DNA of 58,509 bases from Sphingomonas sp. (lineage in GTDB: Bacteria; Pseudomonadota; Alphaproteobacteria; Sphingomonadales; Sphingomonadaceae), in the NCBI GenBank assembly GCA_019753375.1, contig JAIELC010000039.1:1-58509 (forward strand), given 5' to 3'. This document shows positions 18,492 to 26,915 of this stretch, piece after piece. Made by a program: the position numbers and the translations under genes. Below the pieces are notes generated by a model. It was given only the letters and a program-made list of their open reading frames with translations. It was not told the DNA's origin and made no database searches. Position 1 is the stretch's first letter. Each line of letters starts with the position of its first letter.

Positions 18492-19472
18492 ATGCACGGC
18501 TGGATCATCCTCGACAAGCCACTGGGGCTGGGATCGACGCAATGTGTGTCCGCGGTCAAACGCGCGCTGCGCAGCGGCGGCTATGCCAAGGCCAAGGTCG
18601 GCCATGGCGGCACGCTCGATCCGCTGGCGACCGGCGTGCTGCCGATCGCGGTGGGCGAAGCCACCAAGCTGGCAGGCCGGATGCTCGATGCATCCAAGGT
18701 CTATGAGTTCACGATTCGATTCGGGGTGCAGACCGACACCCTCGATCTCGAAGGCAAGGTCATCGCCGACAGCAATGTCCGGCCGACGATCGGGCAGATC
18801 GAGGCGATTCTGCCGCGCTTTACCGGGCCTATAGCGCAAATACCGCCTGCCTATTCCGCGCTGAAAGTGGACGGCGAGCGCGCCTATGATCTGGCGCGCG
18901 GCGGTGCCGACGTGGTGCTGGCGAGCAGGCAGGTAACGGTTCACAGCCTTCTATTGTTAAAGCCCCTCCCCTTCAGGGGAGGGGTTGGGGTGGGGCCCGT
19001 CAGTCTCATCGGCACCGACGAGCATGGGGACAGCCCCCACCCCACCCCAACCCATGAAGGAGAGGGGCTAACCGAAATCACCCTTACCGCGCATGTCTCG
19101 AAGGGCACCTATATCCGCAGCCTTGCCCGCGACATCGCGCTGGCGCTGGGCACCGTGGGCCATGTCACGATGCTCAGGCGAACCAAGGCCGGGCCGTTTG
19201 ACCTGTTGCGCGCGATATCGCTGGACAAATTGGCCGAACTCGGTATGTCGCGCGGACTTGAAGACAAACTCCTGCCGCTGAGGGCGGGGCTGGACGACAT
19301 CCCGGCTCTATTCCTTACCCCCGATCAGGCAGGGCTGCTCCGTCAGGGGCGGGTGCTGATCGGGATTGCCGCAGACGATGGCCTGTGTTTCGCGATGCTG
19401 GGTGATATTCCGGTCGCGTTGGCGGAGGCAAGGGACCGCGAGGTCCGCGTCGTTCGTGGTTTCAACCTGTAA
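18492..19472 (+). CDS. truB: tRNA pseudouridine-55 synthase carrying an in-frame repeat insertion
   Basis: A 326-residue enzyme making pseudouridine 55 in the T loop of tRNAs. It begins with MHGWIILDKPLGLGST. The catalytic Asp43 lies in GHGGTLDPLATG, and KVYEFTIRFG, IPPAYSALKVDG and VSKGTYIRSLARDIA are family landmarks. Residues about 156-193, between VTVHSLLL and EITLTAHVSKGTYIR, have no counterpart in TruB. They are encoded by a palindromic repeat (separate entry). Without them the protein would be about 288 residues. The insertion falls in a loop joining two strands, so activity may be kept. Confidence 0.94.
   Translation: MHGWIILDKPLGLGSTQCVSAVKRALRSGGYAKAKVGHGGTLDPLATGVLPIAVGEATKLAGRMLDASKVYEFTIRFGVQTDTLDLEGKVIADSNVRPTIGQIEAILPRFTGPIAQIPPAYSALKVDGERAYDLARGGADVVLASRQVTVHSLLLLKPLPFRGGVGVGPVSLIGTDEHGDSPHPTPTHEGEGLTEITLTAHVSKGTYIRSLARDIALALGTVGHVTMLRRTKAGPFDLLRAISLDKLAELGMSRGLEDKLLPLRAGLDDIPALFLTPDQAGLLRQGRVLIGIAADDGLCFAMLGDIPVALAEARDREVRVVRGFNL
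18957..19073. repeat. Palindromic repeat element inserted in frame within truB
   Basis: Two arms of roughly 45 bases in inverted orientation. The left arm (about 18957-19008) reads AGCCCCTCCCCTTCAGGGG then AGGGGTTGGGGTGGGG. The right arm (about 19030-19073) reads CCCACCCCACCCCAACCC then AAGGAGAGGGGCT. The reverse complement of the right arm matches the left with a few substitutions and two small gaps. The centre is about 20 bases (TCATCGGCACCGACGAGCAT). This C-rich/G-rich element looks like the intergenic palindromes common in sphingomonads. Here it is translated without a stop or frameshift. Confidence 0.85.
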
Positions 19473-19493
19473 TATGATGTCGAGGAAAAACAC

Positions 19494-19763
19494 ATGACGA
19501 TTAGCCAGGAGCGCAAGGACGCGCTTGTCAAGGAACATGGCCGCGCCGAAGGCGATACCGGTTCCACCGAAGTTCAGGTCGCGATCCTCACCGAGCGCAT
19601 CCGCAACCTGACCGAGCATTTCAAGGATCACAAGAAAGACAATCATTCGCGCCGTGGGCTGCTGATGATGGTCAACAAGCGCCGGTCGCTGCTCGACTAT
19701 CTGCGCAAGACAGATGGCACACGTTACACCGACCTGATCGCAAAACTGGGTCTTCGCAAATAA
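19494..19763 (+). CDS. rpsO: 30S ribosomal protein S15
   Basis: An 89-residue protein of standard length with the S15 signature [39 protein letters not shown] and the ending [12 protein letters not shown]. It binds the 16S rRNA central domain. It lies 21 bases after truB with a good GAGGAAAA ribosome-binding site, and it is followed by a terminator-like hairpin before pnp, the usual gene order. Confidence 0.98.
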   Translation: MTISQERKDALVKEHGRAEGDTGSTEVQVAILTERIRNLTEHFKDHKKDNHSRRGLLMMVNKRRSLLDYLRKTDGTRYTDLIAKLGLRK

Positions 19764-19768
19764 TTCGG

Positions 19769-19790
19769 ACGGCTCCCGAAAGGGGGCCGT
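19769..19790 (+). terminator. Terminator/attenuator after rpsO
   Basis: A nine-base-pair stem (ACGGCTCCC against GGGGGCCGT with one G-T pair) closed by a GAAA tetraloop, starting six bases after the rpsO stop and followed by TTTCG. The T run is short, so read-through into pnp is likely. Confidence 0.7.
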
Positions 19791-19837
19791 TTCGCTATCT
19801 GATCTAGGGGTCACGCGCAGGCGGGAGCCCAGACCGG

Positions 19838-19857
19838 GTCCCCGCATTGACGGGGAC
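19838..19857. repeat. REP-like palindrome in the rpsO-pnp spacer
   Basis: Perfect seven-base arms GTCCCCG and CGGGGAC around CATTGA. They are flanked on the left by GCGGGAGCCCAGACCGG, a sequence style repeated between genes in sphingomonads. It may add a hairpin to the pnp leader. Confidence 0.55.
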
Positions 19858-19891
19858 ACACGCCAAGCAGCAATTCGGCGGCTTAGGCACG

Positions 19892-19909
19892 GAGACCAAA
19901 AAAGGTCTC
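19892..19909 (+). promoter_or_regulatory. Leader hairpin upstream of pnp
   Basis: Perfect inverted repeat GAGACC-AAAAAA-GGTCTC 73 bases before the pnp start, followed by a second stem GCGGGT...ACCCGC (about 19916-19934). In enterobacteria the pnp leader folds into a stem cut by RNase III and then by PNPase for autoregulation. These stems occupy the same place, but the mechanism here is inferred. Confidence 0.4.
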
Positions 19910-19981
19910 AAACCGCGCGGGTCGGCTTAACCCGCAGATAGGCCCCAACCGCATCTGGCGGGTGGTGTTGAAGGAAATAAA

Positions 19982-22339
19982 ATGTTCGATACGAAAACCA
20001 CAAGCATCCAGTGGGGCGGCAAGACCCTCACGCTGGAAACGGGCCGCGTTGCCCGTCAGGCCGACGGCGCCGTGATGGCGACGCTTGGCGAAACCGTTGT
20101 TCTGTGCGCCGTGACGGCCGCGAAGTCGGTGAAAGAGGGGCAGGATTTCTTCCCGCTTACCGTTCACTATCAGGAAAAATATTCGGCGGCCGGCCGCATC
20201 CCCGGTGGCTTTTTCAAGCGTGAGCGCGGCGCGACCGAAAAGGAAACATTGGTCAGCCGCCTGATCGATCGCCCGATCCGCCCGTTATTCCCCGAAGGTT
20301 TCTACAACGAAATCAACGTGATCTGTCAGGTGCTGAGCTATGACGGAGAGAATGAGCCCGATATTCTGGCGATGGTCGCCGCCTCGGCCGCGCTGACCAT
20401 TTCGGGCGTACCCTTTATGGGCCCGATCGGCGCTGCGCGCGTCGGCTATGTCGATGGCGAGTACATCCTGAACCCGACGCTCGATCAGGTGAAGAACGGC
20501 GATCTCGACCTGGTGGTCGCCGCAACGCCCGCCGCCGTGATGATGGTCGAATCCGAAGCCAAGGAGCTTTCGGAAGACGTCATGCTCGGCGCGGTTCAAT
20601 TTGCGCACAAGGCGTGCCGCGAAGCGGCTAACGCCATTATCGATCTGGCCGAACAAGCCGCCAAGGATCCTTGGGAAATGGCGGAACAGGCCGATCTGTC
20701 GGCTGCCAAGGATAAGCTGAAGAAGCTGATCGGCAAGGACATCGCCGCTGCCTACAAGATCACCGACAAGTCCGCGCGGTCGGGCATGCTGAACGAAGCC
20801 CGCGCCAAGGCGAAGGCCGCGTTCGCCGATGCCAGCCCGCAGGACCAGATGGCGGCCAACAAGCTGATGAAGAAGCTTGAGGCGGAAATCGTCCGCGGCG
20901 CCATTCTGAAGGACGGCCAGCGTATCGACGGTCGCACCACCACGCAGATCCGCCCGATCGAGGCGATGGTGCACTTCCTGCCACGCGCGCATGGCTCTGC
21001 ACTGTTCACGCGGGGCGAAACCCAGTCGATCTGCACCACGACCCTGGGCACCAAGGAAGCCGAACAGATGATCGACGGCCTGACCGGCCTGTCATATGAA
21101 CGCTTCCTGCTGCACTATAACTTCCCGCCCTATTCGGTTGGTGAAGTTGGTCGCTTCGGTGCGCCCGGCCGTCGCGAAGTCGGCCACGGCAAGCTTGCCT
21201 GGCGCGCGCTGCACCCCGTGCTGCCGTCGATGGAAGAATTCCCCTACACAATCCGCGTCCTGTCGGACATCACCGAGTCAAACGGGTCATCGTCGATGGC
21301 GACCGTATGCGGCGGTTCGTTGTCGATGATGGATGCCGGTGTCCCATTGAAGCGCCCGGTGTCGGGCATTGCGATGGGCCTGATCCTCGAAGGCAAGGAC
21401 TTTGCCGTCCTGTCCGACATTCTGGGTGATGAAGATCATCTGGGCGACATGGATTTCAAGGTGGCGGGGACGTCCGAAGGCATCACGACGATGCAGATGG
21501 ACATCAAGATCGCCGGCATCACCGAAGAGATCATGCGCAAGGCGCTGGAACAAGCAAAGGAAGGCCGCGCGCATATCCTGGGCGAAATGGCCAAGGCGCT
21601 CGACCATACGCGCGAAGAACTGTCGGCCCACGCCCCACGGATCGAAACGATCACGATCGACAAGACCAAAATCCGTGACGTGATCGGCACTGGCGGCAAG
21701 GTGATTCGTGAAATCGTCGCCACGACCGGCGCCAAGGTCGACATCGACGATGAAGGTATCATCAAGGTATCGTCATCCGACGTCAGCCAGATCGACGCAG
21801 CAATTGCATGGATCAAGGGCATCGTCGAGGAAGCCGAGGTCGGCAAGATCTACAACGGCAAGGTCGTCAACCTTGTTGATTTCGGTGCGTTCGTGAACTT
21901 CATGGGCGGCAAGGACGGGCTGGTGCACGTTTCGGAAATCCGCAACGAACGGGTTGAGAAGGTCGCCGACGTCCTGAGCGAAGGCCAGGAAGTAAAGGTC
22001 AAGGTTCTCGAAATCGATCCGCGCGGCAAGGTTCGCTTGTCGATGCGCGTGGTTGATCAGGAAACCGGTGCCGAGCTCGAAGACACGCGCCCCGCGCGCG
22101 AGCCGCGTGAGGGCGGCGATCGTGGTCCGCGTGGCCCACGGCGTGACGGTGATGGCGGCCGTGGCCCCAGAGGCGAAGGCGGCGGCCGCGGTGATCGGGG
22201 TCCGCGGCGTGACGGCGGCGGTGGTCGTGGCGGTGATCGCCCCGATCGCGGCCCGCGCCGTGAACGCAGCGAAGGCGGCAACGATGACGGCCCGGCGCCC
22301 GAATTCGCGCCTGCCTTTCTGACGGGCGATCGCGACTAA
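19982..22339 (+). CDS. pnp: Polyribonucleotide nucleotidyltransferase (PNPase)
   Basis: A 785-residue phosphorolytic 3'-5' exoribonuclease and degradosome component. It has two RNase PH domains ([18 protein letters not shown]...; [20 protein letters not shown]), a helical linker, a KH domain ([15 protein letters not shown]), and an S1 domain ([28 protein letters not shown]). The C-terminal 75 residues form an Arg/Gly/Asp-rich low-complexity tail (repeats of [10 protein letters not shown] type), which probably binds RNA or RNase E. The ATG follows AAGGAAAT. It is followed by a strong terminator. Confidence 0.98.
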   Translation: MFDTKTTSIQWGGKTLTLETGRVARQADGAVMATLGETVVLCAVTAAKSVKEGQDFFPLTVHYQEKYSAAGRIPGGFFKRERGATEKETLVSRLIDRPIRPLFPEGFYNEINVICQVLSYDGENEPDILAMVAASAALTISGVPFMGPIGAARVGYVDGEYILNPTLDQVKNGDLDLVVAATPAAVMMVESEAKELSEDVMLGAVQFAHKACREAANAIIDLAEQAAKDPWEMAEQADLSAAKDKLKKLIGKDIAAAYKITDKSARSGMLNEARAKAKAAFADASPQDQMAANKLMKKLEAEIVRGAILKDGQRIDGRTTTQIRPIEAMVHFLPRAHGSALFTRGETQSICTTTLGTKEAEQMIDGLTGLSYERFLLHYNFPPYSVGEVGRFGAPGRREVGHGKLAWRALHPVLPSMEEFPYTIRVLSDITESNGSSSMATVCGGSLSMMDAGVPLKRPVSGIAMGLILEGKDFAVLSDILGDEDHLGDMDFKVAGTSEGITTMQMDIKIAGITEEIMRKALEQAKEGRAHILGEMAKALDHTREELSAHAPRIETITIDKTKIRDVIGTGGKVIREIVATTGAKVDIDDEGIIKVSSSDVSQIDAAIAWIKGIVEEAEVGKIYNGKVVNLVDFGAFVNFMGGKDGLVHVSEIRNERVEKVADVLSEGQEVKVKVLEIDPRGKVRLSMRVVDQETGAELEDTRPAREPREGGDRGPRGPRRDGDGGRGPRGEGGGRGDRGPRRDGGGGRGGDRPDRGPRRERSEGGNDDGPAPEFAPAFLTGDRD

Positions 22340-22362
22340 CACCAAATTGCATTGAACAAATG

Positions 22363-22393
22363 AAAAGGGGCTCGGGCAACCGGGCCCCTTTTT
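22363..22393 (+). terminator. Intrinsic terminator after pnp
   Basis: Thirteen-base-pair stem (AAAAGGGGCTCGG with CCGGGCCCCTTTT, one T-G pair), loop GCAA, and a T run. It lies 24 bases after the pnp stop. The A tract makes it work in both directions, so it could also serve the convergent membrane protein gene. Confidence 0.92.
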
Positions 22394-22416
22394 GTTGGGT
22401 CAGGCCGCCGGTCCCT

Positions 22417-23955
22417 TCAGTCGTTCGATGGGGACGCGCGCAAGCCGCTAAGGGGCGTCGGCGTCGCAGGTGCCAGCAGGGCGAGCAGCGCGACGTAAAA
22501 CAGTCCGACCGTTGGCAGCAGATATCGCGCCGGATCAGCCACGCCGAAAACAAGCAGCATGCCGAAATTGCCGAGGCCCAGACATGCCGGGATCAGCACC
22601 GCCAGACGAATGCCGTCGCGGCGCCCCAGCCACGCAAAGAGTAGCAACGCGAGCGACCCGATCAGTGCGACCGATTGAATTTTGGGAAATCGCCACAGCG
22701 CGGTTTCAAGCACGCGAAAAGGTGTCGCCGTAGAAGTTGCACGCCACAATTGGACCGGGTGATCCGCCTTGAATTTGGCCATCAGCGCGTCCATCTCCGC
22801 CTTCCCGGCCTGTGAAGACGCATCATTAACCGCCGCGCCACCAATCCCCCAACTGGCATAGTCGCGCGATTGAACCAGATATCCGGCATAGGTCAGCCGG
22901 TGCCGCGCATAGACGATTGGATGCGTCAGGATCGCCGTAACCCATGCGCGTTTTAGCGCGCTGTCCAGCCCGTCATACGCCGTGGAGTAACCAGCACAGG
23001 GCGCCCAAGGCGCAAACGAATCCCACATATAGGGCAAAAAGCATGACTTGACCGATGGTAGCTGGCGCGTCGGCCAATTCTGCACCCTGGCGAAGGCGTT
23101 TGACCCGGTGCCTATCGATATCGCTGCCAGATCGAAGATCACGAGCTGTTTGTCGGGATGGACATCCTGGGCGTGGAAAATCGCCCCATCAATCGTACGG
23201 TTGAGCGGGATCGCCAGGACCCCCAGACCCAGCGTGATCGCTACTAGCCCGGCATATGTTTTGAAGCTTGGACCAAGAAACGGCAAAATCATCGCGACGG
23301 CGAGCACGATCACCAGAAAATTCGGCGCTTTGACCAGAAGAAACAATGTGAGCAGGGCGATCAGCGCCACGCCCCGCAGACAGGTAAAGCGTGCGTTCGC
23401 GACGGACCTCAACAGGCTGACACCGATCAGCATGGCAATTAGGGTGATGACATCTTTGCCAATCATCCCAACGGCGCCCACCAGCGACAAGCGCAGAACA
23501 AGCTCGAGTAAAAGCGTTAGCCAGCCCCGGAATGTCGCGAGTGTCCGTGGCAAAAAGCCAGCAAACAGCCCAAAGAATGCCGACTGCATCAATAATGCCC
23601 CGGCTGGCTGGCCCAGCAGCGGGCCCGGCAGGCTCCATAGCCAGCCAAGGGTCGCCGAATGCCAGTTACCGATCTCGCGGTGCGAGGCCATTGTGATGAT
23701 CGAGTAAAGCGAGTCTGATGTCAGCCGCCCCGGATAGTTGACCGCGAAACACAGGATCGCGAAACCGAGCCCAACGGGCCAGTAAAACGCGCCGGGTGGA
23801 TCGATCATTGGTGGCACCTGTACGGATTTCAGCAGGCGATCAACCCATCGGGAAAGATCGCTTGCTACCAACGCTTGCTTCGTACGCTGCCGTAAACCGC
23901 CAGTGCTCGACATGTTGATCGCGGTGCCTCCGGGCGTCGGCTGGACTGCTACCAT
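22417..23955 (-). CDS. Polytopic inner-membrane protein of unknown function
   Basis: About 512 residues with some ten hydrophobic helices, beginning near residue 50 (FYWPVGLGFAILCFAV). A large non-membrane loop in the second half contains VIFDLAAISIGTG, YMWDSFAPWAPCAGYSTAYDGLD and LKRAWVTAILTHPIVYARHRLTYAGYLVQ. The overall plan (N-terminal helices, a conserved HP-x-x-Y-x-x-HR motif, and final helices) resembles uncharacterised GT-C-like or DUF6020-type membrane proteins acting on cell-surface sugars, but I cannot assign it. The start is uncertain: ATG at 23955 has AAGGTG upstream, ATG at 23913 is an alternative, and the frame is open to 24036. Confidence 0.75.
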   Translation of the reverse strand: MVAVQPTPGGTAINMSSTGGLRQRTKQALVASDLSRWVDRLLKSVQVPPMIDPPGAFYWPVGLGFAILCFAVNYPGRLTSDSLYSIITMASHREIGNWHSATLGWLWSLPGPLLGQPAGALLMQSAFFGLFAGFLPRTLATFRGWLTLLLELVLRLSLVGAVGMIGKDVITLIAMLIGVSLLRSVANARFTCLRGVALIALLTLFLLVKAPNFLVIVLAVAMILPFLGPSFKTYAGLVAITLGLGVLAIPLNRTIDGAIFHAQDVHPDKQLVIFDLAAISIGTGSNAFARVQNWPTRQLPSVKSCFLPYMWDSFAPWAPCAGYSTAYDGLDSALKRAWVTAILTHPIVYARHRLTYAGYLVQSRDYASWGIGGAAVNDASSQAGKAEMDALMAKFKADHPVQLWRATSTATPFRVLETALWRFPKIQSVALIGSLALLLFAWLGRRDGIRLAVLIPACLGLGNFGMLLVFGVADPARYLLPTVGLFYVALLALLAPATPTPLSGLRASPSND

Positions 23956-24063
23956 ATCGGCAGCACCTTGCGGGCGCCAGCGTTGACGATGTGTCTTTCG
24001 CTCCCGACAGAACCGCCAATCATCGGGGCAACGCATGGGCCACGCGGTGCTGACCGATCGTTG

Positions 24064-25386
24064 CTATCGATACCCTTCCACCATGCCGCGCACGTCAACC
24101 CTTGCCTTCAGGCGCGCGGCAAGGAGCGCAGTGCCGCTGATCTTGCGCTGAGCGAACAGCATTTCAATCGGCGGCAAATGCCAGGCGGCCCGATCCTGGC
24201 CGATCTCGATACCCTGATCGCGCAGCACCCCGACAAAGGCTCGATCGCCAAAGTCGAAAGCGCCCGGGCGGTTCATCTCCCTGATGATGATATCGATCAT
24301 CCGATCAATCAGCGCCGGATGGCGATCAATCGCGGCCTGTCCAATAAAACCCGCCGCCAGCGCTGCACGGCGCACCGCGTCGCGGTCGCCGTCCAGCCCT
24401 GCCCCCAGCAGGGCGCGATAGCCGTCCGCAGTGGCAGGCGTGACATCACGGGTTGCCCCGAAATCAAGCAAAACCAGTTTGCAGGTTTCACGTTGGTAGC
24501 GAAAATTAGCAAAATTCGGATCGGTCTGCATCACGCCGAATTCAAATAATTCGCGCAGCACCAGCGAGATCAGCGCGGTCATCACGCGGTCGCGTTCTGC
24601 CTGCGGGGCATCGGCCAGATTTTCGATCGCCGTCCCCTCGACAAAGCTCATCGCGAGGACGCCGCCGGTGGTAAAGACATCATCCAGTACAGGGACCACA
24701 AAGGCCGGATCATCGCCGAGCAGCGCTGCATATCGCTGCATCTGCTGGCCCTCGCGAACATAGTCCGCTTCTTCATGCAGTTGCCGTTTTGCTTCTGCCA
24801 GCAGCGGCGCGATGTCGATTTCCTTGGGCATCATGCCGGTCATGCGCAGCAACGTGGCAACGTTATCGACATCGGCGTCGATGCTTTGTTTGATGCCCGG
24901 ATATTGCACCTTGATCGCCAAGGTACGCCCGTCATGCGTCAGTGCCTTGTGGACCTGGCCGATCGACGCCGCGGCAATGGGTGTCGCACCAAAACGGGCA
25001 AAGCGCTGGCGCCAGTTCCTGCCCCAATGTGCGGCGAGGACCTGTTGCAGTTGCTGCGGCGGCATATGATGGGCGCGGTCGCGCAAGCGGCCCAAGATGG
25101 TGGCCAGTTCGGGCGGCAGCATGTCACCCGCATCCATCGAGATCATCTGGCCGAGTTTCATCGCGGCACCGCGCAGATGCGACAATTGATCGGTGACGCG
25201 GGTAATATTGGCAGGCGTCAGCAGCAAATCGCTCATCTGCGGGCGTTGCCCGCTCGCCAGCCGCCGGGCACCTTCTGCAACAACCCCGCCCGCAACGCCT
25301 CCCGCCAGCTTGCCGAACACACTCAGCCGTGACAGTCGACCCTTGGGAATACCCCGGCTTTGGCTATCAAATGGATCGCTGGTCAT
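24064..25386 (-). CDS. ABC1/UbiB-family atypical kinase (COQ8/ADCK-like)
   Basis: A 440-residue protein of the ABC1 (UbiB/COQ8) family, atypical kinases or ATPases supporting ubiquinone synthesis. Present are the invariant KxGQ motif (GAAMKLGQMIS, about residue 75-85), the Ala-rich loop AAASIGQVHKA, the lysine in AIKVQYPG, the Glu in DYVREGQQM, and the metal-binding Asp in LLDFGATRD. The usual catalytic segment (A/C)DPHPGN appears here as QTDPNFANF, the variant typical of COQ8/ADCK3-like members. The ATG at 25386 follows a GGAG; the frame is open to 25455. There are no other ubi genes nearby, apart from a polyprenyl diphosphate synthase 12 kb away. Confidence 0.88.
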   Translation of the reverse strand: MTSDPFDSQSRGIPKGRLSRLSVFGKLAGGVAGGVVAEGARRLASGQRPQMSDLLLTPANITRVTDQLSHLRGAAMKLGQMISMDAGDMLPPELATILGRLRDRAHHMPPQQLQQVLAAHWGRNWRQRFARFGATPIAAASIGQVHKALTHDGRTLAIKVQYPGIKQSIDADVDNVATLLRMTGMMPKEIDIAPLLAEAKRQLHEEADYVREGQQMQRYAALLGDDPAFVVPVLDDVFTTGGVLAMSFVEGTAIENLADAPQAERDRVMTALISLVLRELFEFGVMQTDPNFANFRYQRETCKLVLLDFGATRDVTPATADGYRALLGAGLDGDRDAVRRAALAAGFIGQAAIDRHPALIDRMIDIIIREMNRPGAFDFGDRAFVGVLRDQGIEIGQDRAAWHLPPIEMLFAQRKISGTALLAARLKARVDVRGMVEGYR

Positions 25387-25525
25387 GCTCGGCTCCGGTC
25401 GCTTGGACGCTCTCCGGATGAAGCATCGCTCGCGATGTTCACATGAGCGCCGCAATCGGCCTGGGCAATGCCGCGCAAGGCACGTCTTGACTCATCCAGC
25501 CGACCACTCCGGTCGGGCGTTACCG

Positions 25526-26911
25526 TCAGACGAAGCCGAGATTCCAGGTCGACTGGTTGTAGTTGCCGATATTCGGCAGCACCGTTCGCATATCTGACGC
25601 ACTGACCCCGAACCAACTGGCTAGCGTCGACGCATATTGATCGACCGAAATTGATGGCAACAAACGACCCTGCCCGACATCGTCTGGCGTGTTGTTGCCG
25701 ATCGCTGGCGGCGTCCCGTAGAACCGCTTGCCGTTGACAGCACCGCCGGCCACGAAATGCATGCTTCCCCACCCATGGTCCGATCCATCGTCGTTGGACT
25801 GGAGCGTGCGGCCAAAGTCGGATGCCGTGAATGTTGTCACCTTGTCGGCGATATTCAAGGCGACAGTCGTGTCGTAAAATGCGCGCATCGCATCGGCAAC
25901 CAGGCCAACCAGCGTTGGATGCTGCGTCAACAATCCGTCATGGGTATCAAACCCGCCGAGCGACACAAAGAATACCTGGCGCTTAGCGCCCAGCTCCTGG
26001 GAGACCGAAATCAGGCGGGCAACAATCTTCAACTGGTCTGCTAAACTGTTACTGGCCGGGAAAAGGTTGAAATTGGCTGCCGGGGCGCCTGCCAGCGCGC
26101 TGTTTACTTGTGAGAACAGATCGAGCGATCGCTGGCTGATGCGGCCATGTTCCATCCCCAACAATCCAGTACCTGCGCCCCCCATCAACGTCCTGATGCT
26201 GGATGCCGCAAGCTGCGAGCCAAACAAGGAGCTGGAGTTACCAAGTAACGGTATCGGACCGCTGGTGCTGACGGCATATTGGACCGCCGTCCGCCCCGAG
26301 AGAAACACAGCATTGCCTGACGCGTTGATGCAGGTCAGTGTTGCCGTGCCATTGCCGCTTTGGAAAAGATCGCCGATTCTGCCGCCCCAGCCGGAATTGG
26401 CGCCTTCGGGGCTCGACGACTGCCAATAGCTTTGCTGATCATTGTGCGAGAATAGTTTTGGCGGCAGCGGTACCGAACGGCTAGTGTATTGCGCCTTGGT
26501 TGTCGGCTGTGCGAGCGTGCCGACATTGAGCACCACCGCCATGCGACCAGCATCAAAGATCGGCAGCAGCGACGCCATGGTCGGCGCCAGCGCATATTGC
26601 CGGCCGCCCGCCAGCGCCGCTGTGGGTGTCAAAACGGTTGCGTCGAGTGTCGAGCGTACATGTGCCAGGCCGGGCCTTGCGGCATTGTACAGGTTGTAGC
26701 TGGCCTGATCATATGGTGGCAGCGTGTTGCCGTAATCATTGCCACCGTACAGAAAGACGCAAACCAACGCCTTGTAATCCGCCGCCGTGCTGGCGGCCGC
26801 TTCGCCAATGGCGGCAAGGTTGGTGACGAACGGTGCAGCGGCGCCCGCGACACCTAGAGCCGCGCTCCGCTTTAGAAACGCGCGGCGAGATTGATCCATA
26901 GCCATCGTCAA
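25526..26911 (-). CDS. DUF1501 protein, Tat-exported
   Basis: A 461-residue protein starting with a twin-arginine signal (SRRAFLKRSAALGVAGAAAPF). The DUF1501 family belongs to the alkaline-phosphatase-like/sulfatase-related superfamily. The hallmark parts are ALVCVFLYGGNDYGNTLPPYD, VVLNVGTLAQPTTK, SHNDQQSYWQ, FVSLGGFDTHDGLLTQH, FTASDFGRTLQSN and GSDHGWGSMHFVAGG. Substrate and reaction are unknown. It lies four bases downstream of a DUF1800 gene, and these two families occur together in many bacteria, so they very likely act as one exported unit. Confidence 0.9.
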   Translation of the reverse strand: MTMAMDQSRRAFLKRSAALGVAGAAAPFVTNLAAIGEAAASTAADYKALVCVFLYGGNDYGNTLPPYDQASYNLYNAARPGLAHVRSTLDATVLTPTAALAGGRQYALAPTMASLLPIFDAGRMAVVLNVGTLAQPTTKAQYTSRSVPLPPKLFSHNDQQSYWQSSSPEGANSGWGGRIGDLFQSGNGTATLTCINASGNAVFLSGRTAVQYAVSTSGPIPLLGNSSSLFGSQLAASSIRTLMGGAGTGLLGMEHGRISQRSLDLFSQVNSALAGAPAANFNLFPASNSLADQLKIVARLISVSQELGAKRQVFFVSLGGFDTHDGLLTQHPTLVGLVADAMRAFYDTTVALNIADKVTTFTASDFGRTLQSNDDGSDHGWGSMHFVAGGAVNGKRFYGTPPAIGNNTPDDVGQGRLLPSISVDQYASTLASWFGVSASDMRTVLPNIGNYNQSTWNLGFV

Positions 26912-26915
26912 ACCC

